A stretch of DNA of 64,000 bases from Stereum hirsutum FP-91666 SS1 (Eukaryota; Basidiomycota; Agaricomycetes; Russulales; Stereaceae), in NCBI RefSeq assembly GCF_000264905.1, contig NW_006763146.1:62988-126987 (forward strand), written 5' to 3'. A program made the translations under genes and the position numbers. Below the pieces are notes generated by a model. It was not told where the DNA came from. It searched no databases and worked only from the letters and a program-made list of their open reading frames with translations. Shown here piece by piece: positions 46,777-58,140 of this stretch. Positions within the stretch are counted from its first letter, which is position 1; each line of letters begins with the position of its first letter.

Positions 46777-49452
46777 ATGTTGGTGATTATTGGATCTGCT
46801 ATCGTCCTAGCCACCTTCGCGCTCTCTCTTTGTTTTCGCCCGTATTCAGCCATCCGACGCCTGCCTAGTCCGGTTCGTTTCCGTCTCCCCCTTCCATGTT
46901 CAAGTATCTGACAAATGGGATGGCGGAGCTAGGCTGTAAGCGAGCTGGTATGGGGTCATGAGAAGTTGGTCTTCTCAAACCCGCCAGGGCACCTCTTCAG
47001 GCAATGGACTCGGGAGCTTGGCCTAACCTTCAGAATCCGAGCAGCACTTGGTGTGAGACTTCTTCGTGAAGATTCATAATATCACTGTATAACACCAATT
47101 GCTACAGGCTCCAGATGTGGTGTGTGGACCTTTCGTGCCACGCCTGCCGCAACCTTAACCTCGATGGTTTACAGCTAGTACTTAGTGACCCGCTCGGCAT
47201 CTCGTACCTGCTACAGAAGAGGATTTTCGACTTCCGTTCGTACTTATCTCTCTCTCAAAATCACTTCGCTCAATTCTATCTAGATCACAGCAGAGTTGTC
47301 CGGCCTCGGATTGGACGCTTACTAGGAAAAGGTCTGGGCTGGGTCGAGGGTGAGGCCGAGCATAGACGGATGAAGCAGCTAGTCATGCCTTCGCTCACGT
47401 ATGTGCAACATTAGGGGAATCCACGATGACCGTTTAAGCCTGCGTTTGAGCAGGCTTAAGCCCTCGTTTAAGACCGCAGCGCGGCTTTGGGGCTTAAACG
47501 CACGCTTAAACGTCGGTTTAAACGCTATCGTGGACTCCCCTATTGACAGATATAGCTCCGATTGAGCTCATATCTCTCTGCTGTAATTCTGTTTAGCGTC
47601 GAAAACATCAAAGGCATGTCCTACGATATCGTGGATGCAACAATACCGGTATCACTTAATCACTTTGCTCCAGATTTACAGTGCTGATATAGCTTGTTCT
47701 GCAGGTCATGAATGACCTCACTCACTTACTGGAGGCGAGTGGTGGGAGCGCTCGGGTAAATGTCCTTGATTTGATGAACAAGGTTACGTGAGGACAATTT
47801 CATTCTCTCTGTGCCTCTACATATCACGGACAGCTCAGCCATGGTTGCATAGTCTTAATGTTATTGGCAGAGTGGTAAGTCTGCCCTGTACACATTGTTT
47901 CACCGTTACATCTCTTACCTTTGCCGTAAATCAGGCTTTCCTCCATGATTTTGAAGGCGGTAACAGCCCAGCCGCGAAGGACATTCTTAGCGCACGTTCA
48001 AAGAGTCTGTCGGGAATCGCCCGCTATTCCGCGTTCTTGGTATATTTCACTCATCCTATTCTTCGGAGGGAGTCTAATGTTATTGAGTATCATCCAGACT
48101 TTGATGTTACTACGACGATTCCCAGTTCTGAACGATCTGCCCATCCCCGCTCTCCAAGCGCAGGGTATTATGTCAACAACCATAAAAGTCAGCATCAGAT
48201 ACATAGACGGATGCTTGGAAGCTAGCTCTGATTATTTTTAAGTCGGGCATTGCGCGGGAGATCGTTCGGAGACATGAGGAGGCAGCACCTCCTATTGAGA
48301 AGAAGAGCAAAGATCTACTCAGTATATTGCGTAACTCTCCTTTGCTTGCCTCAGTGAAATGCATATTTTGATACCTTTCTGACCCATCCCAGTCACAGCT
48401 GTTAGAGAAGGTCGAATGTCAGAAGCGGAGCTTTACGAACAGGTATGTCTAGCGCACTTTAGCAAGTAATACATCATCTGACCCGTTGTTGTAGATCACG
48501 ACCTTCATGTGGGTGCGCTCCTTAGCTTCCGATGAGCTCTCGCTTATAGTGGATTTCTAGGGTTGGAGGACAAGAAACCACCAGCTTTACTCTGGCTTTC
48601 AGTGTCCTCGAGATTTCTCGGAATCCGCATATCCAAGAGCGGCTGCGTAACGAGCTCGCAAGCATCCCAGGGGAAGTGACATATGAAGACTTCGAGTCTA
48701 AACTCCCATATTTGGATGCCGTGATGAGAGAAACGTGAGTGGATACATGGTTATCATAGCTTTTACGCTGATAATGGTACCGGGGACAGGTTAAGGATGT
48801 ATCCAGCCTTAGCTTACATGGAGCGTGTAGCAACCAAGTCGGATGCGATCCCGGTCCAGCTGCCAATCCGATTATCGGATGGGCGTGTAGTTAACGAGGT
48901 CGAGGTCCACCCCGGACAAGTGAGCACACGAATATACTCTTTACCTTTAGCATTAAAGTGGCATGACTTCGCCCGCCCTAGACTGTGATTATTCCTATCA
49001 TCGCTATCCATCGATCCGTGTCTGTCTGGGGAGACCCGGACGTCTTTCGTCCTGAGCGCTGGTTGGAGCAGCTTCCGGCCCAGAAGGACTTAGTGTCAGG
49101 GTGGTCGAACCTTTTGAGCTTCAGCAATGGGCCCAGAACCTGTATTGGCAGGAAATTTGGTGAGATTTTATCACCCCTCGTTTCATAGGTGGCTGTATAA
49201 GTATTAACCTTGCGATTTTACTAGCCATCTATGAATATAAGGTCTCGTCTTCATTGTTACATATGCGACCAAAAATGGCTGAACCTTCGTTCTATCTCCG
49301 CAAAGGTCGTTTTCAGCTCCTTAGTCAAGAAGTTCAACATGGAATATGCAGGGGGAGAGCTCACTCTCAAGATTTCTTCGAGCTTGCAGCCCTGGATTCG
49401 TGGCGAAGAAGATCAGGGCCCCCAGGTCCCTGTCATTTTTTCTCCTTTGTAG
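46777..49452 (+). CDS. Cytochrome P450 monooxygenase 4 (different family from P450s 1-3)
   Basis: A P450 with about 16 short exons and roughly 540 residues. The start at 46777 gives a one-helix anchor (MLVIIGSAIVLATFALSLCF) and RRLPSP. Then follow WGHEKLVFSNPPGHLFRQW, RPRIGRLLGKGLGWVEGEAE with HRRMKQLVMPSLT, VTLNVIGRVAFLHDFEGG, the I-helix FMVGGQETTSFTLA, the K-helix RETLRMYPAL, VFRPERW and the heme loop FSNGPRTCIGRKF with the cysteine ligand. It ends VPVIFSPL with a TAG at 49450-49452. Reading it requires a 9-nt microexon (47108-47116, Ala-Pro-Asp). One intron (47402-47596) is unusually long because it holds a MITE. All motifs are intact. Its layout (FxNGPRxC heme loop, long N-terminal segment) sets it apart from P450s 1-3. 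Confidence 0.92.
47412..47542. mobile_element. 131-bp MITE inside an intron of P450 4
   Basis: TAGGGGAATCCACGAT at the left end matches the inverted right end ATCGTGGACTCCCCTA with one mismatch in 16. The ends are TA...TA, fitting a TA target site. The interior repeats GTTTAAG/CTTAAAC-like words and could fold on itself. It lies wholly between the splice donor at about 47400 and the acceptor at about 47596, leaving the reading frame intact. Confidence 0.85.
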
Positions 49453-49926
49453 AGCTACATCTATTTGCCTTGAGTGACCTCATGTTTCATTTAGCAATCA
49501 GTGGAGACTGTACGACAGCCTTGGAGGAGATGGAACCGGGAGCTGGAGGCGACCGTGGCACTCAGGAGTCTGATCAAGTAGCCGCTCATGTATTCAATGT
49601 TCGTTGTTCACGAGCACGAAGACTTATACAGCTCGTATTTTTAAAGATTGCACGATATCGCGCGCACTGCATTGGGTCCTGTTTTAGAGCGATCCCTTCC
49701 CACTCTGTAGAGTTCAAGAACGCTATACGTAATTATAGAGCTGAGCAATCCGTGCAACCTGTTACTCGCGATCTAAATAGTACAGTCAGCGAGCGTTCTT
49801 TTGCATCACATCTGTGATGCTCGTGCTCCATTGGTGGAGGATTGTTGCAGTGGAGCTGACAGAAGCATAAAAGACCATCTAGTCCACGCAAATTACAGAG
49901 CTCATTCCATCCCTCCTTGTACTCCC

Positions 49927-51375
49927 ATGGCCCAAGCAGAATATCGCCAGCTCGGCAAGTCCGGCCTTCGTGTCTCAGTCCCCATTGTCTGCATCACAGC
50001 CTTTGCCTGTCTTTGCTCATACTGATTCTTGGTCCATAGCTTGGGGGAATGACCATTGGAGACCAGCAATGGCTGGTAAGTTTCTTCCTTACGCGTTTCT
50101 CATTTATTATGGGACTCATGAGGTTCCTTCAACCAGCCTTGGCTGCTTCCGGAAGATAAGGTATACAGCTTCGATAGCAGTTGTTAATTTTCGTTCACGT
50201 TACTGAGCATCGTGTTTGTTTGTTAGGCTCTGAACCTTCTCAAAACGGCCTGGGATCAGGGTATCAATACCTTCGACACCGCCAACATGTACTCCAATGG
50301 CGAATCCGAGCGTATCATCGCCAAGTTCATCAAACAGGTCCGTATGGTCCGATCGGCTGCGTTTGGTCGTCGTTTTGCTTATTCTTTCCGTAGAATGAGA
50401 TTCCAAGGCGCAACCTCGTCATCATGACTAAAATCAGATTTCCTGTCTCGGAGGACGATCAAGTCGTTACCAGTTTTGCCGGCCCCAAGTACTATCACAG
50501 CCGCGATTACGTCAACCAAGGTGGCCTCTCTCGCGTCGCCATCTTCAACCAGGTCGACGCCTCGTTGGCGAGGCTCCAGACAGAATATATTGATCTTCTT
50601 CAGATTCACGCGTTCGATCCCGAAACGCCAGTAGAAGAAACCATGAAGGCCCTCCACGATATTGTGATGTCCGGAAAAGCTCGCTACATCGGCGCCTCCA
50701 ACCTCCGCGCGTGGCAGTTTATTGAGATGAACAACGTCGCCCAGCAGAACTGCTGGACGCAGTTCGTGTCCGTTCAAGTGGAGCACTCACTTCTTTACCG
50801 TCCCTACGTTTGTATCCTTTTCTCTCTTTTTGAGTTCCTGTTGGTATATGCTATACAGATGCTGACGCATTGTGCCTCCGCAGGAGCTCGAGATGTTCGC
50901 ATACTGCGACTACAAGGGGATCGGCATCCTGTCTTACTCCCCTCTCATGGACGGTCATCTTGCCCGCCCTGTAGGGGTTACTACGGACCGAAGCAAAATA
51001 TACGAAGGCCATCTGTTGGAAAAGAAGAGGAGGGAGTCGGACAACCAAATAATCAAGCGCGTCGAAGAGCTCGCGAGCAAGCACTCGTGGAAGATGTCCC
51101 AAGTTGCACTTGCTTGGTCTCTTACAAAGGTCTCGAGCCCCATCGTCGGAGCTAATACAGTACGTTCGTTTAGTGCAGTGATCCATTGGGGCTTTACTTA
51201 CGGGTCTACCACATAGTCCGAGAGGGTCAAGGAAGCAGTTTTGGCAGGGAGGAGACTCAGTCTTGAGGACGTTGAGTATCTCGAGGAACCGTAAGCGTTT
51301 CTCTGCTTAGATGAGCGTGAGAAATGACTGACCTTCTTATTTTCAAGGTACGAGTTTTGCGCTCCGAGGTTCTAA
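49927..51375 (+). CDS. Aldo-keto reductase (aryl-alcohol dehydrogenase/AKR type)
   Basis: A soluble NADPH-dependent carbonyl reductase of about 340 residues. The start is the ATG at 49927 (MAQAEYRQLGKSGLRVSVPI), with a TATA-like CATAAAAG at 49866-49873. Removing six introns joins LGGMTIGDQQWLPWLLPEDK to ALNLLKTAWDQGINTFDTAN. The catalytic tetrad is present: Asp and Tyr in TFDTANMYSNGESE, Lys in MTKIR and His in LLQIHAFDP. Further landmarks are GKARYIGASNLRAWQ, YCDYKGIGILSYSPLMDGHL and WSLTKVSSPIVGAN. It ends YEFCAPRF with a TAA at 51373-51375. It follows P450 4 on the same strand by 475 bp. It would suit reduction of an aldehyde intermediate, for example one from the NRPS-like reductase (inference). 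Confidence 0.93.
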
Positions 51376-53723
51376 AGCATTCACTGGACCGTGGTTGGCA
51401 TACCATTCTAAATGCGAGTAGATTTACTGGATTAGGTAGTAAATATGGTTATGCACAGTTGTTGCACAGTCCTGACTGCTTGGGCCGCTGAAACTAAGGC
51501 CAATTTATCTCTGTTTCCTACCTATCTGAAGCTCTACCACGGAACAGCGAATCTAAGTGTCCACGTGTGCATGATAGCTATCGGGTGGTGCTGTGTTTCG
51601 CATAGCTGACCGAAAATCGTGTCGCACTTTTTTTCTCGGGCAGCTCGGCCACCACTTTGGCCTGAGACCCAGGTCAAAGAGAATTTTCTGTAACTTGTCC
51701 CTTCACTTCCCATAAAATACAGACAACTTTGATAGTTGTGTTTGGTTCAATCGTGAAATACCATTTTGGATCACGATGGACTCATGGTACGGCAGAATTA
51801 TGGATGTCAGACATGTCTTACGCAGGTTTCCGAATGTCAACGAAACTAGACGCAAGGGGTTTTGTAAACCCTACAACGGTAATGTAAAATGGCTGGGTCA
51901 AGCTCGACGGTGGTATGACCTGAGATGTATCCGATGGCGGCACCTTACGTGCGGAGCCACAGCGATGCCTCTTGGGAGCAGCATTCCACAGGAGGCTCAG
52001 TCCCACGGCGAGCTTGAGCCTCGGCATTACAAGAACAGAGCGATGAGAATCCTCTCATGGGCTACAATAACTGATCCTCCAACGACACCAGCATCGACTC
52101 GAACATCAGGTCTAAATTCTGTCCGACATGAGAAGATGATGAGAGGGGTGTCCTAGGCTCCGTGCCACAAAAAGATTTCGCGAAGCCGTGTTCTCAGAAG
52201 CCATACGTAGCACTGTTGTCCGGAAAGGACTATTATGCACAGGTCTCTAGATCATCAGTCTCACACGGAGTTTTGAGTTTTGCTGCCGGTAACTCTAAAG
52301 CATCACGGTGGGAGTGCTAGACAAGATGTCGAATACGCAACTGGATGGTGCAGCCTGAGCGGATGTCGTGATCCTGACCCATAGCAAGACTAGGCGTTAG
52401 ATGTTGATATCCATCATGCTACCATATTCAGACCACATTTCCTATTGCACAACTTCATCTGTTACATCAGTGAAAACAGCGGGAGGTGGTGAAAAGCAGC
52501 CGCAAGCCTCGGACTTCGTCTGGGAACGCAGCTCTCACAACTGAGCTCGAGGTACTCGCAGCGACTTATATGATAGCATTAGTTTCACATGTTCGACAGC
52601 GCGCATCATACACAACGCGGGACAAGAACACAAAGTACATCACTTTATGATTCTCCAACGGAATCAGCATCGGCCCGAAGGTCACTAAGGCCCGCATTTT
52701 CCCCGACATAAGAAGATGGGAAGAGGGATTGTGTATCAAGGACAAGCTGTGCCGCGAGGCATTAGGGACTGAAACACAGCATTCCAAGAAAAAATGAACC
52801 GACCTTGCTGGCGCGTTCAGCAGGAATAGAACCTGGGACTTGATTAATGACAGTCAGATTCTGATAAGTCTGATGTTCCGCGACTGAAATAGAGTCGCAT
52901 TCCATTTTTCAAGCAAAAAAGAGTTGCATGGTACCGCACTCCACATCTTTGCGATACCACTTACCACTTCGTAAGTAAGGCTGCCAAAGTTTGATCAGCA
53001 TTTTTTCTATCTGATATAATCACATGCGACTGGGAATGTAACAGACGATTGGGACTCCTCTGTCCGCGTAAGACTTTGTGGAGCATCTATGGCTGGTGGA
53101 AACTCGTTGATGAGCTGAGTTAGCGTCGGATGGGAGTGGGGCGACATTCGCAGCGATGTGCAGCCTCCCGGATAAAACACTGATTCATTTGCCCCAAACC
53201 GTGAACGAAAGAAAAAGATCAGGCGCCACAACGGCCAAATAAATAATCATTTTCACAGTCAGAACATCTGACGAAGACAACGTGCTCCGGGTTTCGCTCC
53301 AAAGGCTCTTTGTGTAGAACGTTCACAGTAAGTGGCTGACCACTGCAGTCTCGGCGTGGGTGCGGGACTCGTGCAATCAAGTTTCAGAGCATGATACATA
53401 CAGATTCCCCCAACAGTGAAAGATATTTGGAAGATCGCGTCTATCGGGAGAACACAGGTCTTTGTAAACCGAAAACTCTGAAACAGTTCCGTCAACGCAC
53501 CTAAGGCAAATGACAGGCCGCCTTCTGTACAATATCGTAATCAACCTGGAATTGTCACATTCTAAATCAGAGAACCAAGCACGTATCTCAAGATGATGCG
53601 AGCAGGTACAGCACCAAGATACTCATCTAACTTAGATATCAGCTTGAACGCATCTGGCGAGAATGTACATATGCCTCGACGAGTAATGCGAAACTCCCTT
53701 GCCACAGTACACCCCCGCTGAAG
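51376..53723. other. Intergenic region with a diverged duplication
   Basis: No gene is recognised in 2.3 kb. The segment near 52067-52150 resembles that near 52646-52740 (shared words CTCCAACG, CAGCATCG, AGAAGATG in order, spaced alike), a diverged direct repeat about 575 bp apart. A plus-strand frame at 51776-52156 covers the first copy and has no family features. Confidence 0.4.
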
Positions 53724-54922
53724 ATGGCGTCGGCTTTCAGAACGTTCGCTATTGCAGGATCGGGCAGCATTGGCCATGACATAGCTGAAGAACTACTCAA
53801 TCTCCGTCGAGAAGGCATGGTGCACTCTGTGTCTATATTGACCCGCTCTGAGGTCAGTCATATTTCTTTCCCAAAGGATGCAGTAAATACGACTAACAAC
53901 TTATAACAGCCGACTGCGGCTGCTCCTGTCCACAAACTAGTGAGCGAAGGCGCACAGATACATATCATCGACTACCAATCCCCATCTACCATCGGACGTG
54001 CCTTGCAAGGTATCGACGTACTCATCTCAAACGTGGCGAGGGGAGTTTTGGAAGCGCAGGAAATTTTATGCTTAGAAGCACGCGAGGCGGGAGTTAAGCT
54101 GTTCGTGCCGAGCGAGTGGGGTCCGCGAAGCAATGAGACTACGGACGATATATTCGCGGTCAAGGAGAAGGTGAGGCAGAAGGCGATGGAGATGGACCTG
54201 AGTTATGCTGTATTCTACACGGGATTCTGGACAGATTTCATTTTCGAGCAGTAAGTCATATAATTCACATATGAAAAGTCTCCAGAGAACTAACCTAGGG
54301 TATTTATATGTCCTCCGCGTCGTTACGCTGCGTTTTCAGATGCGTTCTACGTGACTGGTTCCGTATGGACTTTGTCCAAAACAAGATAGAAATCGGTGAG
54401 AACTGGGACACGCAGATATCGTTCACCACTCGCCGGGATATTGCGCGCTTTGTGGCGCACGTACTGTGCCATTCTCCTTCCGAGGAGGTAAAGAATAGAG
54501 TCTTTCGCATTGAAGGGGACCGACAGGCAAGTGCACTCAGCTAAAACCGTATCAAGTCTGCTCGCTACTAACCTCGACGGAACGCGTTCCGGTTTTCGAC
54601 CCGTCAGTAGACCTGGATTTCATTGATTTGTGCGTTCCTGGAGAGACGCAAGATGATGCTATCGGATATGGACGTATCGTTCTACACCCATGCGGACCTG
54701 GACAGAATCATTGCGACCCAGGATCGAGCTGTTCCAAGCAGGCTCCTGAGGGCGGCAGCGAAGGGCGAGTTCTGCGTGGCGGTCGACAGCCACAAGGTTG
54801 ATAACTGTATCTGGCCAAGCTGGAATCCAGAGAGAGCGATAGACGTTATGATGCGGATGTATGAGCGTAGAGGCAATCGGTCTGTGGAGAAGGTGCTCAA
54901 GACCTCTAGCGACGGTGCTTAG
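53724..54922 (+). CDS. NmrA-like / isoflavone-reductase-like NAD(P)-binding protein
   Basis: A single-domain Rossmann protein of about 300 residues in the atypical short-chain dehydrogenase group that includes isoflavone and pinoresinol reductases and NmrA regulators. The ATG at 53724 leads into FRTFAIAGSGSIGHDIAEEL, whose GxGxxG is the dinucleotide-binding loop. Then come VSILTRSE, GRALQGIDVLISNVARG, AREAGVKLFVPSEWGPRS, FAVKEKVRQKAMEMDLSYAV with YTGFWTDF, ISFTTRRDIARFVAHVLCHS and FRIEGDRQ. Between DRQ and TWISLICAFLERRK the intron (54527-54610) starts with GC (AG|GCAAGT). It ends at the TAG at 54920-54922. The conserved lysine after the substrate loop (VKEK) is present, so an enzymatic role is possible, for example in a late reduction step. 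Confidence 0.88.
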
Positions 54923-56280
54923 TGTATATAGCCATAAACATGATCTGAAGAGCTCACCACAAACTTCGTATATGTGTGTGGCCCTCCGGCTTGGACGACT
55001 TTCCTTGGTGACGCCGTCGACCGGTACTTCTGAGCAGTAAAGTTAGCGCTAGGCCAGTAGAGATCAATTCACAGTCCATGTTGGGGCTTCCAGCTTAGCG
55101 CGGGACCCTCAAGAGACTCAGCACACCGACCTCTTACTAAGAGGTCGTTGCGGACGTTCAAAAAGTATAGTAGACTTTGTGGACGTCCGGAACATCCTAA
55201 CAGGTGCGCAGAGTTACCTTTCTATATCTCCTTTCTTCTATGACATCCGAAAGAAGAACAAGAAACGCGTGGAGGTTCCGTTGACTGATTCTCGAACAGG
55301 CGAGGAGGAGCGCTAGAGATTACATCGTTAGGTGTCGACGGTGAGTGTATGTGGCCCATACACCTGCCAGCGGACACCATACCGCCGCTCGGTCAGTCTC
55401 TGATTCACATAAACGCTTCACTTTGACCCAGATTGACTCGTCTATATACGTCCAGTATGACCTCTCTCTGACCGATGAATCATGGATCTGGAGGAGGTCT
55501 GGAGGACTCGCTGTTAGGTGCGGTGCCTATATAACCCACTTAGCTCAATATATGCTTCTTCGTCCGGCGTCTTCCTCTCACATATGATCTTGAACTGTTA
55601 ACAGAAACCGGAGCAGACAAAAAAGCCATTTGCCTCTCTTCTGCAACCGAGCATCTCGTTGATTTCAATGAATGCGCCGTCTCAGACTCGGATGCATCAG
55701 GTGGCCAGGTCGCACCAGTAGCGAAAGAAGTTATGAGAGTGTGCGGTAGTGCAAGCGCGCATGCGGCGGTTGTCGTCGTGCCTTCGGTGGACTCACGTCT
55801 ACTGAATACCGGACGGTCTCAAACTCACGCACGCTATCCTTTCTAACTATATATTTGTCGGGCGCAGCGTACCACAGCGCGCTCCTCACAGACAGAAACC
55901 GAGATCGCGATCCCAATACCGCACCCAACGACGTCGATGAGGGGTCGACGGGATTTCCTACGTATGAGGAGTGACACACGGCAAGGAAAACTGCACGTCG
56001 AAAGAACAGGATCAGGGGGAGGGGCGAAGAGGTGGGTGGGTAACGTCGCCCACCCAAAAACTCGAATTCCGGATGCGAAACGCGTCCGGCAGCCCCAAAA
56101 TCAATGTCGACACTCCAGATGGAGTGTGAGGAGTGCCTTCCGACAAAAAACAAATGAGCAAAAGAAATCAAAAAAAAAAAGCGCACCATGGTTGGGGGGC
56201 GCACCATGCCGCTCTGGGTACCCCACGAACGTCGTTCACGACGGCGAGCGACCTGATATCGGTTACGCGTTGCTCGTAAA
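54923..56280. other. Repeat-rich intergenic region
   Basis: No gene is recognised. The part around 56085-56205 resembles 56575-56700: both carry CCCC..AAAAT, a GTGCCTTCC- or GTGCCCTCC-like word, an A-rich stretch and then GCACCATGG. This suggests diverged duplicates about 490 bp apart. Open frames on both strands come from these repeats. Confidence 0.4.
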
Positions 56281-58140
56281 TGTTAGGTTACGTCTGTATG
56301 AGCATTTTGAGCCTGACACGAAGGTAATCACACGAAAAACGAGTGAGCTTGCTTACCTGTTTGGTAAAAACTGCTGTAAGGTGGTACTTATCCCAGAAAA
56401 CGATTCCGAGCTCGTTATGGCTTCGAATAGCGACGCTATGACATCTACTGTGCCATATGGACTAGTTGAGTCGCATGCAACAGAGAAAACTAGATACCGA
56501 ACCTTAAATTTCCGATAGTGCGACACTCAGGGGTACGGGATGGCTCCCCGGCGAAAAGGTCGATATCTTGACCGTGAGAGGGCGCACCGGCCCCCCAAAA
56601 AAATGTAAACATGGTCTAAATAGCGTAATAAGTGCCCTCCAACAAAAGGAAAAGGAGCAAGAGAAAAGTAAAATAGAAAGACGCACCATGGTCGCTGGGC
56701 CACGGAGCTTTCCCACGCTTTCAAATCAGCGCTGATTTGACTCAGTCCTTGGTGGTGGAGACTTTTCGTCACGTTTCTCGACGACGAACAGGCCTTTTTG
56801 CGTAAAAACAAGTGTGGGATTGAGCGTTTACTCCTGTCCAATTATTATGAGCCCATCGCAAAGCAAATCGAATGAAAATCGAGCCAATGGGAACCATATT
56901 TTGTGAAGGGGGATTTCAAGCCATAACTCACCGGCATGCTCGCTTTCGTTCTCACTCATTACTGGGTCGATTCGCGTCAAACTGTGTGTGTCACGGGTGT
57001 AACTAACCGTTCCCGCCAGCTTGAGCCTATATGAAGCCGGATAGAACCGCAAATGAGCAAACGCGAATGAAAATTCGATGAGGAGCATTTTGGGGCCACG
57101 ACTCACCTCGGAGATTCGCCTCGATCACGTCCGTTTGCAGGGGTGGTGCGTGAAACCGCGGACGGGGATCGATAGCCCATATGAGCCGTCACTTCGAGCT
57201 ACTTATCATGAGAAAACAAGTGCAAATGAGCGAGAACGAACTGAGTTTCGAGGAGGGGGGTGCTGAGAGTGAAACTTACCTCGCTGTTCGTGCTCGTTCT
57301 CACCGTTTAGTGGCCCGTTTCCTTCCAAACTTTTATCAAGGCTAGTGAACCTACTTTGTCCCGTCATATCGAGCACGCTATTTTGAAATTCGAACGTTTA
57401 TTGAGTAAATGCGAACACATTTTCGAGAAGGGTTACTAGGAGCGAAAACTCACCAATATATTTTGCCTCATTTTCGAGGACGAGGGGTCGGTGTCCTGCC
57501 AAACCTGTATCGGCGCTGACGGAGCTACGCTTGGCCATGATTTTGAGCCCGCTACATTTGAAAACGAGAAAGAATTGAACAAACGCGAGCGGACTTTCGA
57601 GAGGGGTATATGGGAAACGAAACCATACCGAATTTATCGTCCTTGTTCTCGACGACGAGTGGGCCTTTTCCTATCATGCTTTTATCGGGGTCGATAATCC
57701 TGGCCCGTCCCGCCATTTGGAGCCCATAACGTTAGAAATCTAACCGATATTGAGCGAACGCGAACGTACTTTTGTGAAGGGACTATTGAAAGCGAAAACA
57801 CACCGACGTGTTTGTCCTCGTTATGAACATTGTGTGGACCGTTCTTGTCCGAATCTTGATTGCGGCTGACTGAGCATGTTCCTGCCTTCATTTTGAGCCC
57901 GCAACCTCCAAGATAGGGCGTGAGATGAGTGATCGCAAACGCATGCACAAGGGAGGATCCATGCGGGCTCAAACTTACCTACCTATTCTTTCTTCTACTG
58001 AAGATTAACCAAGTTGTTTATTCAGACCGTCGCCATAGCTGATAGAACAACTCCTCCCGTGATTTGAAACCCGTGCAGTGAGAGAACGAGCCCAAATTGA
58101 ACCATAACCGAGGGATTACTCACCGTCTCCATGGTTACCA
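56280..58140 (-). repeat. Tandem array of ~175-bp units, each with a 42-nt exon-like block and splice donor
   Basis: On the minus strand, splice-donor-like sites recur at 58123, 57978, 57803, 57628, 57453, 57279, 57116 and 56931, with a further unit ending near 56757. The spacing is mostly 174-175 bp (range 145-185). In the best units the donor is preceded by a 42-nt block that starts after an AG acceptor and is open in one frame: KGPLVVENKDDKF, HRPLVLENEAKYI, NGPLNGENEHEQR, NGPHNVHNEDKHV. Each ends one base into a codon that the next block completes as Gly. The 133-nt spacers are also alike, sharing words such as GGCTCAAAAT. So either a decayed gene of repeated mini-exons or a satellite of nucleosome-like period. 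No start, stop or family is identified. Confidence 0.65.

Noticed and set aside
55731..56518. Overlapping 158- and 193-codon frames on opposite strands
   Set aside because: They cover diverged repeats also present at 56.5-56.7 kb and show no protein family.
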